This document shows positions 35,188 to 47,839 of a stretch of 64,000 nt of DNA, one piece after another. A model generated the notes under the pieces. The model was not told where the DNA came from. It saw nothing but the letters and a program-made list of their open reading frames with translations, and searched no databases. The translations under genes were made by a program, and so were the position numbers. This DNA comes from Synaphobranchus kaupii (lineage: Eukaryota > Chordata > Actinopteri > Anguilliformes > Synaphobranchidae). The stretch spans positions 53,093,579-53,157,578 of the forward strand of contig CM056379.1 in NCBI GenBank assembly GCA_029718625.1, written 5' to 3'. Position 1 is the stretch's first letter. Every line of letters starts with the position of its first letter.

Positions 35188-37517
35188 CTGGGCTGCTGTC
35201 TGTACTGACAGAGCTATGTGCATACTCCACTGGGCTGCTGTCTGTACTGACAGAGCTGTGTGCATACTCCACTGGGCTGCGTTCTGTACTGACAGAGCTG
35301 TGCGCATACTCCACTGGGCTGCGTTCTGTACTGACAGAGCTGTGTGCATACTCCACTGGGCTGCTGTCTGTACTGACAGAGCTGTGTGCATACTCCACTG
35401 GGCTGCGTTCTGTACTGACAGAGCTGTGTGCATACTCCACTGGGCTGCTGTCTGTACTGACAGAGCTGTGTGCATACTCCACTGGGCTGCTGTCTGTACT
35501 GACAGAGCTGTGTGCATACTCCACTGGGCTGCTGTCTGTACTGACAGAGCTGTGTGCATACTCCACTGGGCTGCGTTCTGTACTGACAGAGCTGTGTGCA
35601 TACTCCACTGGGCTGCTGTCTGTACTGACAGAGCTGTGTGCATACTCCACTGGGCTGCGTTCTGTACTGACAGAGCTGTGTGCATACTCCACTGGGCTGC
35701 TGTCTGTACTGACAGAGCTGTGTGCATACTCCACTGGGCTGCTGTCTGTACTGACAGAGCTGTGTGCATACTCCACTGGGCTGCGTTCTGTACTGACAGA
35801 GCTGTGTGCATACTCCACTGGGCTGCTGTCTGTACTGACAGAGCTGTGTGCATACTCCACTGGGCTATGTTCTGTACTGACAGAGATGCGTGCATACTCC
35901 AGTGGGCTGCTGTCTGTACTGACAGAGCTGTGTGCATACTCCACTGGGCTGTGTTCTGTACTGACAGAGCTGTGTGCATACTCCACTGGGCTGTGTTCTG
36001 TACTGACAGAGCTGTGTGCATACTCCACTGGGCTGCTGTCTGTACTGACAGAGCTGTGTACATACTCCACTGGGCTGCTGTCTGTACTGACAGAGCTGTG
36101 TGCATACTCCACTGGGCTGCGTTCTGTACTGACAGAGCTGTGTGCATACTCCACTGGGCTGCTGTCTGTACTGACAGAGCTGTGTGCATACTCCACTGGG
36201 CTGCGTTCTGTACTGACAGAGCTGTGTGCATACTCCACTGGGCTGCGTTCTGTACTGACAGAGCTGTGTGCATACTCCACCCTGGGCTGCTGTCTGTACT
36301 GACAGAGCTGTGTGTATACTCCACTGGGCTATGTTCTGTACTGACAGAGCTGTGTGCATACTCCACTGGGCTGCTGTCTGTACTGACAGAGCTGTGTGCA
36401 TACTCCACTGGGCTGCTGTCTTTACTGACAGAGCTGTGTGCATACTCCACTGGGCTGCTGTCTGTACTGACAGAGCTGTGTGCATACTCCACTGGGCTGC
36501 TGTCTGTACTGACAGAGCTGTGTGCATACTCCACTGGGCTATGTTCTGTACTGACAGAGCTGCGTGCATACTCCACTGGGCTGCTGTCTGTACTGACAGA
36601 GCTGTGTGCATACTCCACTGGGCTGTGTTCTGTACTGACAGAGCTGTGTGCATACTCCACTGGGCTGCTGTCTGTACTGACAGAGCTGTGTGCATACTCC
36701 ACTGGGCTGCGTTCTGTACTGACAGAGCTGTGTGCATACTCCACTGGGCTGCTGTCTGTACTGACCGAGCTGTGTGCTTACTCCACTGGGCTGCTGTCTG
36801 TACTGACAGAGCTGTGTGCATACTCCACTGGGCTGCTGTCTTTACTGACAGAGCTGTGTGCATACTCCACTGGGCTGCTGTCTGTACTGACAGAGCTGTG
36901 TGCATACTCCACTGGGCTGCTGTCTGTACTGACAGAGCTGTGTGCATACTCCACTGGGCTGCTGTCTGTACTGACAGCAGAGCTGTGTGCATACTCCACT
37001 GGGCTGCTGTCTGTACTGACAGAGCTCTGTCCATACCCCACTGGGCTGCTGTCTGTACTGACAGAGCTGTGTGCATACTCCACTGGGCTGCTGTCTGTAC
37101 TGACAGAGCTATATGCATACTCCACTAGGCTGCATTCTGTACTGACAGAGCTGTGTGCATACTCCACTGGGCTGCTGTCTGTACTGACAGAGCTGTGTGC
37201 ATACTCCACTGGGCTGCTGTCTGTACTGACATAGCTGTGTGCATACTCCCCTGGGCTGCGTTCTGTACTGACAGAGCTGTGTGCATACTCCACTGGGCTA
37301 CGTTCTGTACTGACAGAGCTGTGTGCATACTCCACTGGGCTGCTGTCTGTACTGACAGAGCTGTGTGCATACTCTACTGGGCTACGTTCTGTACTGACAG
37401 AGCTGTGTGCATACTCCACTGGGCTACGTTCTGTACTGACAGAGCTGTGTGCATACTCCACTGGGCTGTGTTCTGTACTGACAGAGCTGCGTGCATACTC
37501 CACTGGGCTGTGTTCTG
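35188..37517. repeat. 42-bp minisatellite, about 55 units
   Basis: The unit is GGGCTGCTGTCTGTACTGAC plus AGAGCTGTGTGCATACTCCA plus CT. Units are very uniform. The main variation is at the seventh to tenth bases, giving CTGTCTG, CGTTCTG, ATGTTCTG and TGTTCTG classes. Each unit contains the small inverted pair CTGTC/GACAG around TGTACT. A 2-bp insertion near 36281 and a 3-bp insertion near 36979 break the register. Because 42 is a multiple of three and the unit has stops in only one of six frames, long open frames (up to 705 codons) arise on both strands. No promoter, splice site or non-repeat protein sequence supports translation. Confidence 0.97.
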
Positions 37518-39199
37518 CCATATGCCTGCCCATGGAAAGTACACCTGGAAAAGCCCTTATCTCATTGACTGTCACGCTGAAGTAGATCAGCATCTCATGC
37601 AGTATGTATGGTGGATTATCTTGTTATTCTTTGTGTTTTCTGCAGAGTCCTGGAGAGAAGGACCAGCTGGGTCCTTCCATTATTCACTAGCAATATATTC
37701 CAAGACCTTAACAAAAATAGGCCTGGAAAGTAATAACAGAAATGAGCAACTGTCTCCCTCAGTGTTTTCACAGCATCCATTTGGTGCAATCCCCCAAAAT
37801 CCCAATTTCAGTGCTGCCACAGAAACAAAGCCTCCTCCCCCCTTGTTTACTAGCTGTGGGGGAGGCCAAAGTGAGAGGTGAGGTATATTTTTCTGGTGTC
37901 TTTGAATTCCCATGTATGGACACAGCTGCTGAGAAATAAGCTTCCGTGTCATTTTATATATATATATATATTTCCAATTTTCTTTAAAGGTCTATAGTGA
38001 CTACAGATGTGCACATTTATATACTCATTCTGGGCATTTCATTTCCTAATCACTGTGTGTCAAACTGATGACTTATCTTTTTTCACTCCCTCTATTCCTT
38101 GAGAAGACAAACAAAAATGGGGCTGGAGGGAGGGGTGTTGTAATACAATTCTTCCCTGATATTTAACGGGAGATGGCATCTGAAAGGCTTGAGCGCCCGT
38201 GACGCTCAAATGAGAAAGGACACCGCTCATTTCCAACTTCAAATTGCCTTGCTCCCAACTGTGACCTTATCTTAAACAGCCTCAGTGATGCACCCCCATC
38301 CACCCACCCCCGACTCACAGCAAGAGGACAAGGAAGCCCCATACAGCCATTCACCAGCCTCACCCAGCCAATTACTTCCCCAGAATTCTACACATCTGTC
38401 TCCATTAATGCACAGAGAGGACAGGCCATTTAGATGCTCATTCATCCCACACATTTTCACAGAGTTGCCATCAGTGAAAAGAAAGGCAGAGGGGAAATTA
38501 AAGCTTTTTCCTTTTTCTTAAAGCTTCCTCTGCAGCAAGCATGCTTATCTATTTTGGGTGCCGACTCCTCCTTATTTCTTACCTTTGTGTTTCTGATGGG
38601 TTGAGAAACCTCCCTGTCTTGTATTTGGATGACTGGAGGCCTTCTAACTTTTCACATCCCTTGATAAACAGCTTCTCTCCTCTCCCGTTGCCTAAGAACA
38701 TCTCTCCACCACTAACTACTCCAACACCTTCTCATCTAATTATCAAGAAGCCTAGCATCATCATGTCTCATTGGAAACAAGATTGAACCAATGGTCAAAA
38801 TTGGATTATGGAAAATGTTTGGCAAAATCTCTGACTTTCATGTGAAACATTAGGACGTTCAAAGGCAGAGAGCCCTTATCTCCTCAAATATGAGGTGAGA
38901 GCAAGTTTAAAGTGAACTGAGGTGGTTGGATCTTTTACATAAACCCATACTGTGCTAGGAACAATCAGGGTGTCTTACATCACATTGAGCTTATCTTGAG
39001 GACAGAAAATTGCATCCAAATCACATTTAAGGGATAAAACCTGAAATAGATCAAAATGCTAGCTATAGGAGCTTCTGGGCCCAATTTAAATCTGCACTCT
39101 GACATACAGATTTAGAATTGAGAAGTTAATGCAGGCAGTAGCTGTCTTTCCTCTTGCCCATGGGGCTCTGGACTTTTGTCTGGATTAATACTGAGAATT

Positions 39200-39237
<38 letters not shown>

Positions 39238-40073
39238 ACTTTGGTTGTTGGGTTGTTGGTACATCAAATGAAAACAGCATATATGGTATGTATTTTCGTA
39301 TAAAGTTATAAAGATTAATATGATTAATAGGAAGCATTTTATTTTAAGAACTACTTGCTAAAAGCACAGAAAGGCACTAAACTAACTGACCATGTATTTA
39401 ATCTTTTCCCCTTGGTGGGTATATACAGTAGGAAAATTTGGTAGTTTTGACATAAGTGGATATAGAGGTTTCAGAGGCTGCGGAAATGTTCAACAGGTCT
39501 GAACACTGGGACTGTCAGATGACACACAGGCATCACCACTGAACTCAATGCCTGGAATATTGTTCCAGCATCATTACATTTCATATCAGTAACGTATGAA
39601 TAAGAACAAATGCCAGCACATCTTGCTGGGTCTCAGTGAATTTAAGAATCTTATTTGAGAGCAGACTTTCACAATGAACAGTAGAAGTACAGTATAAACT
39701 ACTTTTGCTCCTTGTTTTTTGATATAGGGGACATTCGTTGGGAGCTATTGCATTGTGAAGAGAGAAATTAGAGAAAAATTGCATTACTGTTGTATTTCTG
39801 TAGTAGGACATGGGAATAATACTCAAAAGTAATAGCTGGGTTGTAGGAACTCAGATGCTCATCCACAGGTTATCTGCTTGATGTTCTGAAAGCAGTCTCT
39901 TCTAGCAACTGGGAGGCATCAGGGAAATCTACTAGCACATTTTTAAAACACATCTTATGAGCGCAGTAGATCAACTGCTCAGGGCAAACGGATTGTTTTT
40001 ATTGGCCCTTAACAGGCCTGTGACATCACCAGCAACCATTACTGTTTGTCACTTAGGACTGAGCCCCATAGAG
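37518..40073. other. Mostly unique DNA; (TA)n and (TC)n tracts
   Basis: A (TA)n tract lies at about 37952-37971 and a (TC)n tract at about 39200-39233. The block at 38100-38480 is less AT-rich and lacks repeat signatures. No convincing exon was found. Confidence 0.4.
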
Positions 40074-40321
40074 CAATGGTTTCCCCAACCTTTCAAATCC
40101 ACAATACAAAACTCTGTGACCCACCTCTTCTTAAAATTCAGCCTAACATTTGTTTAAAAGGTGTCAAACCAACTGTATGTACAGTAAGTAATGCTATGCT
40201 TGTAACGAATGCAGTTTAACTGGAATGAATGCTTATTAAAAATGTATAATATACAGAAACATTTTTTCCGCATCTGTCTGTAGGTCTACCCCTCTCAGGA
40301 ACCATAGTTTGGGAACCACTG
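40074..40321. mobile_element. hAT-like MITE (Charlie-type ends)
   Basis: The left end CAATGGTTTCCCCAACC and right end GTTTGGGAACCACTG match the widespread CAGTGGTTCCCAAC termini of hAT MITEs. The flanks do not give a clean 8-bp duplication. No coding sequence. Confidence 0.6.
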
Positions 40322-41489
40322 TACACAGAGAACCTCTGGGATGACCTGGACTGGGGTGTCCATTATCATGACCATGTACACTTGCTCTACTGTTGTGTAC
40401 TTACTGCTGAGTCACATATGATTTCCCAGTGAAATCACATAATGCGGGTTGTGTAATCTTCAAATTTGGGCAAACGATTACCGTCCATGTGACAAGACCA
40501 GTGGTAATACCCTGGCCTCCCATTGAAACTGGAGCTACACGAAAGGGTAAATTACTCAACCATTATCTGCGTAGACATTTAAACTTTTAATTGATTATTT
40601 CAATTAAATGTCACAAATTGGCATTCAAACTGAAAATCTAATAGGAAACCATTGATGGTATTCTAAGCCACGCTGGGCGCTAAATAGTTTTCTGTCCTGT
40701 GTCTCCTCAGAGATAATAAAACTCGCAATGTTGCCATCCGAGATCTGTGCGTAGATAATGAGCTCAGGACATTTCCTTTGATGTGTGTGTGTTAGGGGGG
40801 GGACAGAGAAAAAGAGAAGAGAAGGAAGCAGGCAGTAATTTAAGCGCAACATATCTGACAGGTGACTCGATCTGTATATAATGACCATGTCCTTATTAGT
40901 GCTGACATATCACCTAATATGTCTCTCTTTCCGTGCTTATGGAATAGGGTCTTTGGCAGACCTCCTTGTTCTGGCTGTCCCCAGAAAGGTGTTCAGGCCC
41001 CTGGTGGAGGCATATTTAGAACATCGCCACGGAGTGAAGGAGTACCCTGGAAGAAACCTTCTCTTACCTCAAAACCCTCTTTCCCTCCAACATGACAGCT
41101 ACAAGCAAAATTTGTCTTTCTGACTCCTGTGACCCTTTCTTAGTTCTCCACCTTTCCCATTTGCTACAGCTGCTCCATGGTGCTAATACTGCAAGCAGGC
41201 AGGTTATAGCCTGCAACAGGTATGCAGGACTTTTCCTGCTTTTGTGAAAGACTCTTATTCTGTAACTCTCGCAACATACTATAGGTTACATCTGCCTGTT
41301 TTGGTTGCTTATGCTGTAGATAAGATTTACATGACACCTATTTTATAATTTCAGTTTATATGACAATTTTCACAAAATGTTATGAAACGGCTCTCCTGAC
41401 TTTCCATTACAAAGAGCTACCTCTACGATGAGCTGATCTGAGCTGATTCACTCCAGGTGTTATAGTGAGGCCATGACACACCAGTGGAT
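40322..41489. other. Unique DNA; possible non-coding conserved block
   Basis: No repeat was recognised. The stretch 40640-40800 and an open frame at 40881-41123 (including RKVFRPLVEAYLEHRHG) have a less AT-rich composition. The frame has an AG just before the protein-like part (41 codons or so) and ends at a TGA, but I recognise no family, so it is not called a gene. Confidence 0.25.
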
Positions 41490-41640
41490 TTGGCATCAGA
41501 AAAATAATTCTCATGTTGAAAAGGGCGTTACACCTACGATGAAATATGGTGGTGGATCTTTGATGTGATGGGGTTGTTTGGCATCTATTGGTCCTGAAAC
41601 ACTTGTTAAGGTCAATGCAATAAGGAACTCTGACTTCCGC
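41490..41640 (+). pseudogene. Tc1/mariner transposase fragment
   Basis: The plus frame reads VEKGVTPTMKYGGGSLM, a TGA stop, then WGCLASIGPETLVKV. This matches the conserved 'GGGS.M.WGCF...G' block that follows the first catalytic Asp in Tc1-like transposases. The rest of the transposase is not recognisable and no inverted ends were found, so this is an old fragment. Confidence 0.6.
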
Positions 41641-42046
41641 CCTCCAGGACACTAAAACTTGGTTGAAAATGGACCTTTCAGTAAGAGAAAGATCCCATCG
41701 ATACCTCAAAATCAACCAGCAAATTGTTAACTGAAGCACTGTTTTTCAGTGATTAGCTGAATGTAAATTAGCTCTGCTCAATCAAATGCAAAATAAACAT
41801 GAAATGCTTGTGTAATTATACCATGTCATTCGACTATCAATATCTGCTACTAAATATGAAATAAATATTCAAACCTACCATTGGCTTTACACATAGAGAT
41901 GTCCCTTTCAAAATTCAGCGGTCAGGTTATTTTCTGGGACAATCCATTTGAGAAACACTTTATAACGCTATTGCATCTGAAAAATTGATGCGTAATACCC
42001 CCCACGCTCTGCAAACCTGTCTCTTTCAATTACAGTTAATTCTGGT
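41641..42046. other. No gene recognised
   Basis: AT-rich sequence, possibly further decayed transposon DNA. Confidence 0.45.
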
Positions 42047-43523
42047 TTAACCTCTTCCTACCGAGGGCAAAATAGGCCAAATTTTGCCTGTTTTCACTAG
42101 TGACAAACAAAGGTGGTTATCTCAAAAACTATAAATGGTACAAATATGGTTCATGGCTTTTATTAAAGCAGACACCTGCAGTATTACGACTAAGCAGTGA
42201 GAACTCATAGAAATCCAGTTTTTGATACTTAACTACAACAATTTATGTACAGAAAATATAAAAAAACTAAAAAACGGGTACCTACATTCAAGTTTAAGAA
42301 TTTTTACCTGGGGAGCTACAAATGCAATCAAGGAAATGACTCCTCTATCTGATTCATCAATATGCTGCCTACCTCTGGTAACAATCTGGTGTCAATATCT
42401 CAAACCATTCAAATTTTACAGGGTTTTTTTCAGGTGAACCTTTTTCGTTATCCAAATGGTGCCAAATGGTGCCAAATGTGCCAAAAATGGCAATGTTCCA
42501 GAAAGGTCTCAATATGATTTATTTTTTAGGTTTTTACAATAAAATGAGATAATTTGTCAATATTGGCAATAAAAGTTCATTTTTAGACGTGTTCTTGGTG
42601 TTCTGCATATTACACAACTAACTACCCAAGGTTACAAAAAGCTGTCAAAACCCATGTAGCAGCACAGTGAATCTTGTGTATTTCACCAGAGCCCCATTAG
42701 CCAGAAATGAGTCCAGGAATGTGCAAACAGGTTTTCAAATGAATAATGGGAATAGTATGAAACTTCCCTACACATTAATGCTTGCCAGTCATGTCCTTTA
42801 TTCTGTTGCCACCTCCTATGACAGGGACGTTGGGGTTGGGTTTTAGGAGGCAAAACTTTATACATGACAAACATATATCAACTATATACAAGTGCACTAA
42901 GGTGTACTACTAAAAGTGCAGTGGATAAAAAATCAAAAGTCCACCAGTTTCCTAGATAAAAAATAAAAACACCCCTGCTGTAACAAATAAAAAGATCCTT
43001 GCCTCTAATTGCTGAAGTTACCGTATTTACACAAAGAAAGTACAAAATGGCAGGGTCCAAAAAGCTAAAATTTTTTTACTAAAAACAAAAAAAGGTAAAG
43101 GATCAAAACATCGGGGTGGAGGTTGAGGAGAGATTATTTAACCATTCATACAGAAGCCATTTAGACTACACATTCCCTCAGGAGAGCAATCTGCATCATT
43201 ACAAATCCCACTAACCCTGTCCATGGAATTGTCCACCATGTTGATATACCCATTAGTCCCCCTTATACAACAACAATCAACAATAATAATAATCAACAAG
43301 TACTCCCTCATGTTATCATGTTCTCTCCCTCATACCATGCATAAATTACCATTTTGTTTACCTGCACAGCCTTCTGTACTGCATACAGAACAATTTACTC
43401 AGGTGGAACAATGACTTTACTAAACACTTCCAGAAGCCATTTCACACTCAAAAAAATCGTTTTAGTAGCTCATCTCAGACACAAATAGATAGCTAGCTGC
43501 TTGTTACCTGTAATTTTGCTTGC

Positions 43524-43760
43524 ATTACATTACATTTATTTAGCAGACGCTTTTATCCAAAGCGACGTACAGTAAGTGCGCACAGAGACATCAAGATCAC
43601 TACAGAACAGACAAGGCAAAGCACATCCTTCGCATAATGTAGCAGCTATCCCTAGCAATGAACGTCGACTGTAGTTCACAGTAAGCTGTGGGCAAATCAG
43701 CAACACCACACTTCCATTCCTAATACTCGTATAAACTATAATAAACAGACAGGAAAACAC
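43524..43760 (+). repeat. Common fish SINE-like repeat
   Basis: Contains TTACATTTATTTAGCAGACG and CTTTTATCCAAAGCGACGTA, a very widespread teleost repeat motif. It is nested inside the piggyBac-like element. The class is from memory and the right end is approximate. Confidence 0.6.
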
Positions 43761-44165
43761 AGGGATGCTTGCTAGCTTGCCACTGTAAAGGCAATACTAT
43801 CTATATTAATTTAGCTGAGAGGGACCGATTTTATGCATAAGTATATAAGGTTAGTTAGCTTCACAGAAGAAACACAGGGATTCACGCATTGCAGCTAAAT
43901 TTCCTTCGATGCTTACACCAATACACCCTAAGTTTACTTCATAAATTATGTATCATACCGTTGGAATGTGCAATTTGTAATATTAATTGTATGAAAAACA
44001 ATAAAATACAGTTGACAATGTAATTACGAACCCGCATGGCATTGCGTGAATTCACACTGGTATATCGAAAAATCGGTAATACCACCAGCCCTAACGACGT
44101 TACCTGCCATGGCGAAATTCAATGCGTTTATAGCATAACACTGTTAGTATGATAAAACAACTTAC

Positions 44166-44305
44166 ATGTCAGCAACATCATCTCGGTCATCAGTGGATTC
44201 AGCGTCACTGAGACAGGATGAGTCTCCCTCGGCAAAAACATCTTCTGGCTTATCCAGTTCGTCTAGCACTTGGTGCACGGATAAACGCCTCAAAAATCTC
44301 GACAT
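44166..44305 (-). pseudogene. Exon-like 5' coding segment of the piggyBac-like element
   Basis: From ATG at 44305 the minus strand reads MSRFLRRLSVHQVLDELDKP then EDVFAEGDSS and an acidic run, ending at AT followed by GTAAGT (44165-44160), a canonical splice donor. An acidic, Ser/Asp-rich first exon with an 'ALDEL..D' motif is typical of piggyBac transposase N-termini. Without the donor, the frame stops at once. The catalytic exons were not found. It is the only protein-like part of this 3.2-kb element. Confidence 0.5.
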
Positions 44306-45193
44306 AACTACACAAAAACTGTATCAAAAATACTCTAAAGTAAAAAATGTAACTGCGGGCCTTACCTAATTAATTGTGCTTTGCTAAACGGAATGTAGCG
44401 AGCTACGCTACAAGGTAAAAACACTGCACCATTTTGGTTCGATAATTACGCGTGGCTCGCCACTTCCTCATACGCACGGCTCGATTTCCTTTTTTACGAC
44501 GGCTATTGTATTCAATAGCCGGCTTGTTTCAAAGATAAGAGTCTTGGCTATTTCCTGGAATATTTGACAGACAGTTTTAAAACCCAATGGAAAGCTAATA
44601 ATACTCAGAGTGGAGGCGGGTGGAAGACGGTTTTTCCCACTTCAGATAGGCCTATTGTGCTATCAGTCAAAGAAATACACCCAATTGACGACGGTTTTGC
44701 ATAAATCTCTGCAAGCATGTTCAAAACTACTCTGGCTAACATATACTAAGCCATGGGATTGGTACTCCAGAAACTGGCTGAGTTTCACAACGCCAAAGTG
44801 AACACAGCCGAACGAGTCGTAATCAAGTGCAAAAAAGCACAAGTCGGTTTAAAATTGGAAAAAAATAATGTACAGCCGTATGAAAGTTTTAAAGTATTTT
44901 TTCTTGAAGCCTAAAGGTATAATGATTTTTCAAACCAAAGTTTTGTGAAATACAATTAAGCAGAACAGTTTACCAGCACATTGTTTATGGTGTGACATCA
45001 AGCTGCAATACATGTTTGAGAATTAGGTCCGAGTTTCCAACGTTATTTACGAAGTTTTATCCCGACGTTTTGGGCTTAAAAACCACTTTCCCAGAAGGAA
45101 TGGATATATCTTAAGGATATTTAATCAAAATATTGAGGTGAGCAGTTTATTATATATTATTAAATTAATGAAATGTATAATGTAATAATTTCC

Positions 45194-45209
45194 GTCACGC
45201 CGGCGTGAC
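45194..45209. repeat. Perfect 16-bp palindrome near element end
   Basis: GTCACGCCGGCGTGAC lies about 30 bp from the right TTAA. It may be a subterminal transposase-binding site. Confidence 0.6.
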
Positions 45210-45240
45210 CGCTAGGGGGCGTTTGGCATTAAGAGGTTAA

Positions 45241-47098
45241 TTGTCGGTGTTTGTTGTAGCAACAGTGTTTGCAATGTCTTATTGGATGCTTTGAACGATA
45301 ACAGGTGTAACAGAATTTGTAGTTTTATAAGTTTAGTTTTACGCAAACAACTTAGAATGTACATTCGCTTGCCGAGGAGTAATAGTTGTCTTCTGTTATT
45401 TTCAGGTTTTACTCATTTACTAACTCGTCAGCATGGCAAGAGAAAATCCTCGCCTGCTTACATGGATTTTGGGAGTGGGTCAGAAGATACGATAGTTACC
45501 AAGATACCATAGATACCCACAAATAATAGCAACAACCGGTTGGGAGATTTTGAATAAAACATCTTGAAACAACCGAGCTAGGAGGATAATAAAGACTGGG
45601 TTACATAGCTGTTCCGCACATTTTAAATGTTCCTGCTGATTTTTCCATCACTTGCCATCACAGGGAGGTCCAATTCTTGGTTTAAAAAGGGCACTCCATT
45701 AGAGATGTATGCATGTGTTTGTTTGAGTATGAGACGTTTTACAGCAAGAGTTTCCTGAAGGAATTCGCTATTTGCACTTAATTCGCTACGCTCATTAATG
45801 CACACCTTGGAGTGGATTATTCCACTTATACCATGGTTACCAACAATGATTATACATTAGCTACTTTTATCTTTATTGACTTTTATCGACTTAATCAGCT
45901 GAAATTGAAATATTCTTCCACGGCCCTTTTGGCATATTGTTTTAGCGTTGTCAAGAAAATCTCTGGTTGATAGTTCTATTTTGACTTATGAAGGAAAAGT
46001 CTGGTATCCAAATAGTTCTATTTGGATAGTTCTGTTGTTAAGCAAAAACCTCTAGTCATTAATTCTATGATTCTATGAAAACAATGATTCTATCAGGAAA
46101 AAAAACTATTCCTTCTTGTTTTTACACAATACAAATTAGAACCAATTTTGGTTATTTTTGTTATAACATTATTTAAGAAAATTGCATGAAACCATAACTT
46201 AGTCAAACTTACCTCCCTCTTGCTTTTAAAAATGGTTTGTTCGTCTATTTTAAATAAGGAAATTCCATTTCAGATTTGTATCATGAGATGGGAACATCTG
46301 AAAAAATACTACAGATACTGTATATACAGAATTTGGTAGATGTAACTTGTCATCTAAGACATTATGCTGGATTAAAAGTTTTTTTATACACAGATTAACG
46401 TGTTTTGTGAAGTAACTTGCATTCACAACCAGTTGGCATGTTCTTAACGTCAATGTTACATAGAATAGAATAACTTTTATCTAGCTATGGCTAGATAGCT
46501 ATCAGTGATCACAGACATGCTGTAGGTTAACAAGACTGACGGCATAAAGCGAGGTTGCTATCTAACCCCGTTGGAAGAGGGACTAATTTGCGTTTGTTGC
46601 TAAGTGGTATAGGGTTTGGGATATTTGCTGGAATACTTAACATGTTAATGTTTCCATTGCAGTACAATTGCATAAACATAAGTTTTGATTACAATTATGC
46701 TTTTTGTTGATAAGCCATTGTATTAATGCAATAATGACCTTGGATCTGGGCATAATACAATGCCCTCTGCGTTAGGCATTCAAACTGTGTATTGCCCAGC
46801 TCCTTAGTCATTATTTCTTACATAATCACCACTCATTGAACAATCAGAATCAAGTATTCACAAAGACCATGGTATTAAATAATATAAATTCCTCCATTTT
46901 TTGAGTATACTATATAGTTCTGTACCTGCATTGTTTCTTTCATACAGTGATCTTTACTCTTTATCAAGGGTGTGAATATTTTTTGAGGGTACTGTATGTG
47001 ACCATTTTTCCTTTGCATCAGAAGTATTTTTTAAATGTTTTTGTGTATCTTGTACTCTTTTGTCAAGATGTTGTGGTATAAAACAGAACAAACCACTC
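45241..47098. other. No gene; LINE-tail fragment at 46456-46478
   Basis: AT-rich DNA. The short TAGAATAGAATAACTTTTAT at about 46458 matches the tail of the LINE copy at 29661. Otherwise nothing recognised. Confidence 0.5.
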
Positions 47099-47249
47099 CA
47101 GGGGGTTATTTCACAAAGCAGGATTAGTGAGTTAGCTGGATAACTGCACTGAGTAAAACCCGGAACAGCTCTTTTTACTTCAGTCCATGTTCCAGATTTC
47201 AGGGGGTTCCGGGTTTTACTCAGTGCAGTCATCCAGCTAACTCACTAAT
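47099..47249. mobile_element. Foldback MITE, right end cut off
   Basis: The arms 47123-47166 and 47206-47249 are 44-bp reverse complements with one mismatch (GTGAGTTAGCTGGATAACTG in the left arm). The left arm is preceded by GGGGTTATTTCACAAAGCAG, but the matching right terminus is replaced by the fish dispersed repeat at 47250. That repeat inserted into, or was joined to, this element. Confidence 0.75.
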
Positions 47250-47300
47250 CAAATCAAATCAATATTTATTTATATAGCGCATTTCACAACCAGTTGTCAC
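47250..47300. repeat. Fragment of the 21819-type dispersed repeat
   Basis: AAATCAAATCAATATTTATT followed by TATATAGCGCATTTC, identical in part to 21819-21860. Confidence 0.7.
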
Positions 47301-47839
47301 CAAGGCCGGATTAAGACTGTATAGTGCCACTGGGCATCAGCACCCCAAAATGCTGATGCCCAAATGCTGATCAGCACCCCAAAATGGTGATGCCAACTGA
47401 ATCTAACACAATGTACTAAAGTATACCATACACTTAGACAAGCCAGTATTAAATGCAAAATGTGAACTAAATGTGAGGATGAACTAAATGTGAGCATACT
47501 ATCAGATAAAAAAGAGTGTGTAGGACTCATAGCTACTAGAAACTGTTTAACCAATGTTACTTACGTTACTTATGATTTTTGAATCACAATCTTGCTGTTA
47601 ATTTCAACATAGCCTACACAAAAATATCTAAAAGTTATTACCAGAAAAATAAACAAAGTAAGGCCTAGGGACAATTCATTTTCTGTACAAAATCTGAACA
47701 CAGTGTCTAACAAGAAATAAACATCAATAGAAAAATAATTACAACAATTAATATTGTATCCAATGCTCCAATCCAATAAATTTTAGCAATAACTGGTGAA
47801 TCCATCTGTTAGTTACTGTCGAAAATATAGAAATCACAT
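47301..47839. other. No gene recognised
   Basis: AT-rich; a short local duplication (CAGCACCCCAAAATG, near 47337 and 47370) only. Confidence 0.5.

Larger units (their letters stand above)
42047..45240 (-). mobile_element. piggyBac-like element, 3.2 kb, non-autonomous
   Basis: TTAA borders both ends (42047-42050 and 45237-45240), with inverted ends TTAACCTCTT and AAGAGGTTAA. The right end has a subterminal perfect palindrome (45194-45209) next to GACCGCTAGGGGGCG, a pattern I recall from fish piggyBac elements. A minus-strand exon-like segment lies at 44166-44305. No DDD transposase core is visible, so internal exons are lost or decayed. The long size argues for a deletion derivative, not a MITE. 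Confidence 0.65.

Noticed and set aside
35188..37517. CRISPR-like regular repeats
   Set aside because: Units are contiguous with no spacers, and the DNA is from a fish genome; it is a minisatellite. The 32-bp array at 49902-52120 is rejected for the same reason.
35115..37881. Several open frames of 242 to 705 codons on both strands
   Set aside because: All lie in the 42-bp array. The unit length is a multiple of three and has stops in one frame only, so long frames are expected; there is no unique protein part or splice evidence.
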